A stretch of DNA of 64,000 bases from Streptomyces flaveolus (GTDB lineage: Bacteria; Actinomycetota; Actinomycetes; Streptomycetales; Streptomycetaceae). Location: positions 124,001 through 188,000 of the forward strand of contig NZ_JNWV01000016.1 in NCBI RefSeq assembly GCF_000716535.1. The letters run 5' to 3'. Of this stretch, positions 62,453-64,000 are shown piece after piece. The notes under the pieces are model-generated. The model ran no database searches. It was not told the origin of the DNA and saw only the letters and a program-made list of their open reading frames with translations. The position numbers and the translations under genes were made by a program. Positions within the stretch are counted from its first letter, which is position 1. Every line of letters begins with the position of its first letter.

Positions 62453-64000
62453 TTAGACCTGTCTGTGGCTCGTGACCCGCACCGCTTCGCGTGCCTCCTC
62501 ACCTCCGCCGATGCCTCCCGCCACGTCCTCGAACACCGCTTGCTCCTCCGTCCCCGCCAGCAGATACGCCTGCGCCTCGCCGACGTGGAAATACATGCCG
62601 TGCAGTTCCAGCGCACCCTCGGCCAGCGCCCGGGCTACCGACTCGTGCGCCCTCAGATGCGCCAACTGCTGGACCACGTTGGTCAGGCACAGCAGCTCCA
62701 CCGCGTCCGCGGGCTCCCGTCCGGCCAGCCGGGGCCGCCCGGGATGATCGCCGGCCGTCCGCGCCAGGCTCGGCAGCCCGTGCCGCAGCCACCGCTGGAG
62801 CGGGGTGCTGTCCCCCTGGCCGGCCCCCGTGGTCAGCAGCGCCTGCATCGCTCCGCACCCGGAGTGCCCGCATACCGTGATGGAGCGCACCCCGAGCACG
62901 TCCACCGCGTACTCGATGGCGGCGGCCACCGAGTCGTCGCCGTGCTCCTCGCCCGGCGGCGGCACCAGGTTGCCGACGTTGCGGACGACGAACAGGTCGC
63001 CGGGACCGCTGGCGGTGATCATCGACGTGACGAGCCGGGAGTCGGCGCAGGTCAGGAAGAGCTGGGAGGGCCGCTGGCCCTCCCGGGCGAGCCGCGCCAG
63101 CTCCTCCCGCACCAGCGGCGCGGTGTTCCGCTGGAACGAGCTGATGCCACGTGCCAGTTCCCGGCCGGCCCCCTGCCCTTCCGGAGCGGTGGGGGCTCCG
63201 GCGAAGCAGGCCTGGTGGTTGCGCCAGGGGGTCCAGGGACGGCACCGGCACTCGGTGGCCTGATCCTGCTCGCCGGTCCGGATTCCGTCGCGCCGGCCCG
63301 CCAGCTCGGCCGTGCCTCCCCGCGCGGTGTGGGAGCTGCGCCAGTCCTGCAGCGACTCGTACGCCGCGTGGTCCATGAACGAACCGTCCAGCTCCACGAC
63401 GGCGTGGGCGCCTTGGGGTACGAGATGCAGGGTTCTGCTGAGCCGGGGCACCGCGAGGAAGGTCAGCTGGCCTCGGACGCGTACGTGATGGACTCCTTCC
63501 TTCTCGTGGTGGGTGATGCGGGTGCGGGCGAGGCGGTGCAGGGCGACGGCGACCGCCACGGCGACCCCGAGGAACACGCCTTGCAGGACGCCTAGGAGCA
63601 CCACGCCGAGTGTGGTCGCGGCGTAGACCGGCACTTCGCGGTGGCGCGTCACCGTGCGGATGTGGTGCAGGGACACCATCTGGATGCCGACGGCCATCAC
63701 CAGGGCGGCGAGGGAGGCGAGCGGGATCTCCTCCAGGACCGGGACCATCAGCAGCGCGGCGACTACTACGAGAACGCCGTGCAGCATCGTGGAGTTCCGG
63801 CTGACGGCACCTGAATTCACATTCGCGGTACTGCGCACCGCAACGCCCGCGATCGGCAGCCCGCCGAGGGCTCCGGAGGCGATGTTGGCGGCGCCCTGGC
63901 CGAGCAGCTCCCGGTCCAGGTCCGAGCGGCCGATGCGGGACTGCGGGCCGGTGCGGGCGGCGACCAGCTTGTCCACGGCCACCGCGCCGAGCAGCGACTG
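62453..64000 (-). CDS. SulP-type anion transporter fused to beta-carbonic anhydrase (5' end beyond window)
   Basis: The visible 515 residues begin within a SulP transporter core (GQGAANIASGALGGLPIAGV, NSGAVSRNSTMLHG, membrane helices to about residue 150) followed by a degenerate STAS-like segment. A beta-carbonic anhydrase ends the protein with CADSRLVTS (Cys, Asp-Arg) and CGHSGCGAM (His, Cys), all zinc residues kept. Such fusions likely supply and convert bicarbonate. The N-terminus lies to the right of the window. Confidence 0.9.
   Translation of the reverse strand, partial: QSLLGAVAVDKLVAARTGPQSRIGRSDLDRELLGQGAANIASGALGGLPIAGVAVRSTANVNSGAVSRNSTMLHGVLVVVAALLMVPVLEEIPLASLAALVMAVGIQMVSLHHIRTVTRHREVPVYAATTLGVVLLGVLQGVFLGVAVAVAVALHRLARTRITHHEKEGVHHVRVRGQLTFLAVPRLSRTLHLVPQGAHAVVELDGSFMDHAAYESLQDWRSSHTARGGTAELAGRRDGIRTGEQDQATECRCRPWTPWRNHQACFAGAPTAPEGQGAGRELARGISSFQRNTAPLVREELARLAREGQRPSQLFLTCADSRLVTSMITASGPGDLFVVRNVGNLVPPPGEEHGDDSVAAAIEYAVDVLGVRSITVCGHSGCGAMQALLTTGAGQGDSTPLQRWLRHGLPSLARTAGDHPGRPRLAGREPADAVELLCLTNVVQQLAHLRAHESVARALAEGALELHGMYFHVGEAQAYLLAGTEEQAVFEDVAGGIGGGEEAREAVRVTSHRQV

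Overview
High-GC sequence with strong third-position G/C bias, GTG/TTG starts, a WblA-type WhiB regulator, a Crp, an AfsR-like SARP regulator and a tRNA-Pro-integrated conjugative element points to a Streptomyces chromosome (core, not arm). Identification rests on reading the translated sequence only; no search was run.

Layout. 1-5471: end of a TrkA-N/NAD-binding membrane protein (runs off the left edge), a permease plus TIGR03943-like protein pair, and glutamine-dependent NAD synthetase. 5642-10721: a small membrane protein and the potassium-uptake operon kdpFABC, preceded by a 27-residue membrane peptide; kdpDE are absent nearby. 10722-11487: a degenerate 15-bp repeat tract, then a SARP-type operator of three heptads at 11-bp spacing in front of a drrAB-like ABC exporter, with a convergent AfsR-like regulator (13266-16502). 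16642-21519: a DUF5958-like gene, a DyP-type peroxidase operon with two unrecognised partners, and several broken genes (GIY-YIG, SnoaL-like).

21812-40925: an actinomycete integrative and conjugative element (AICE) inserted in the 3' half of tRNA-Pro(CGG). Its backbone is GntR regulator, DUF2637/SpdB-like protein, RRQRL zinc protein, FtsK/TraB translocase, small mating-gene ORFs, primase-polymerase, DUF3631 ATPase, excisionase and integrase. Its cargo (about 22.1-28 kb), visibly more A+T rich, carries an unknown protein with an XRE-ImmA/IrrE metallopeptidase, and a DUF262-HEPN two-gene system with the look of a phage-defence module. The left end abuts a decayed integrase of an older, related element, so tandem accretion is likely. 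Two families of short repeats (TCCGCTAC x11 and TAGCGG palindromes) and a GTTTGGCCCCCC pair at both ends are candidate transfer/origin and integrase arm sites.

40991-64000: ordinary core genes: Pr6Pr membrane protein, metallophosphoesterase, YqeY, class A PBP, wblA, two ArsA-like ATPases, DUF4177, RidA, NUDIX, MBL hydrolase, nucleotidyltransferase, crp, endonuclease III with a histone-like Lys/Ala tail, CoA-type NUDIX, MarP-like protease, alpha/beta hydrolase, holin-X-like protein, nhaA, acsA, and a SulP-carbonic anhydrase fusion cut by the right edge.
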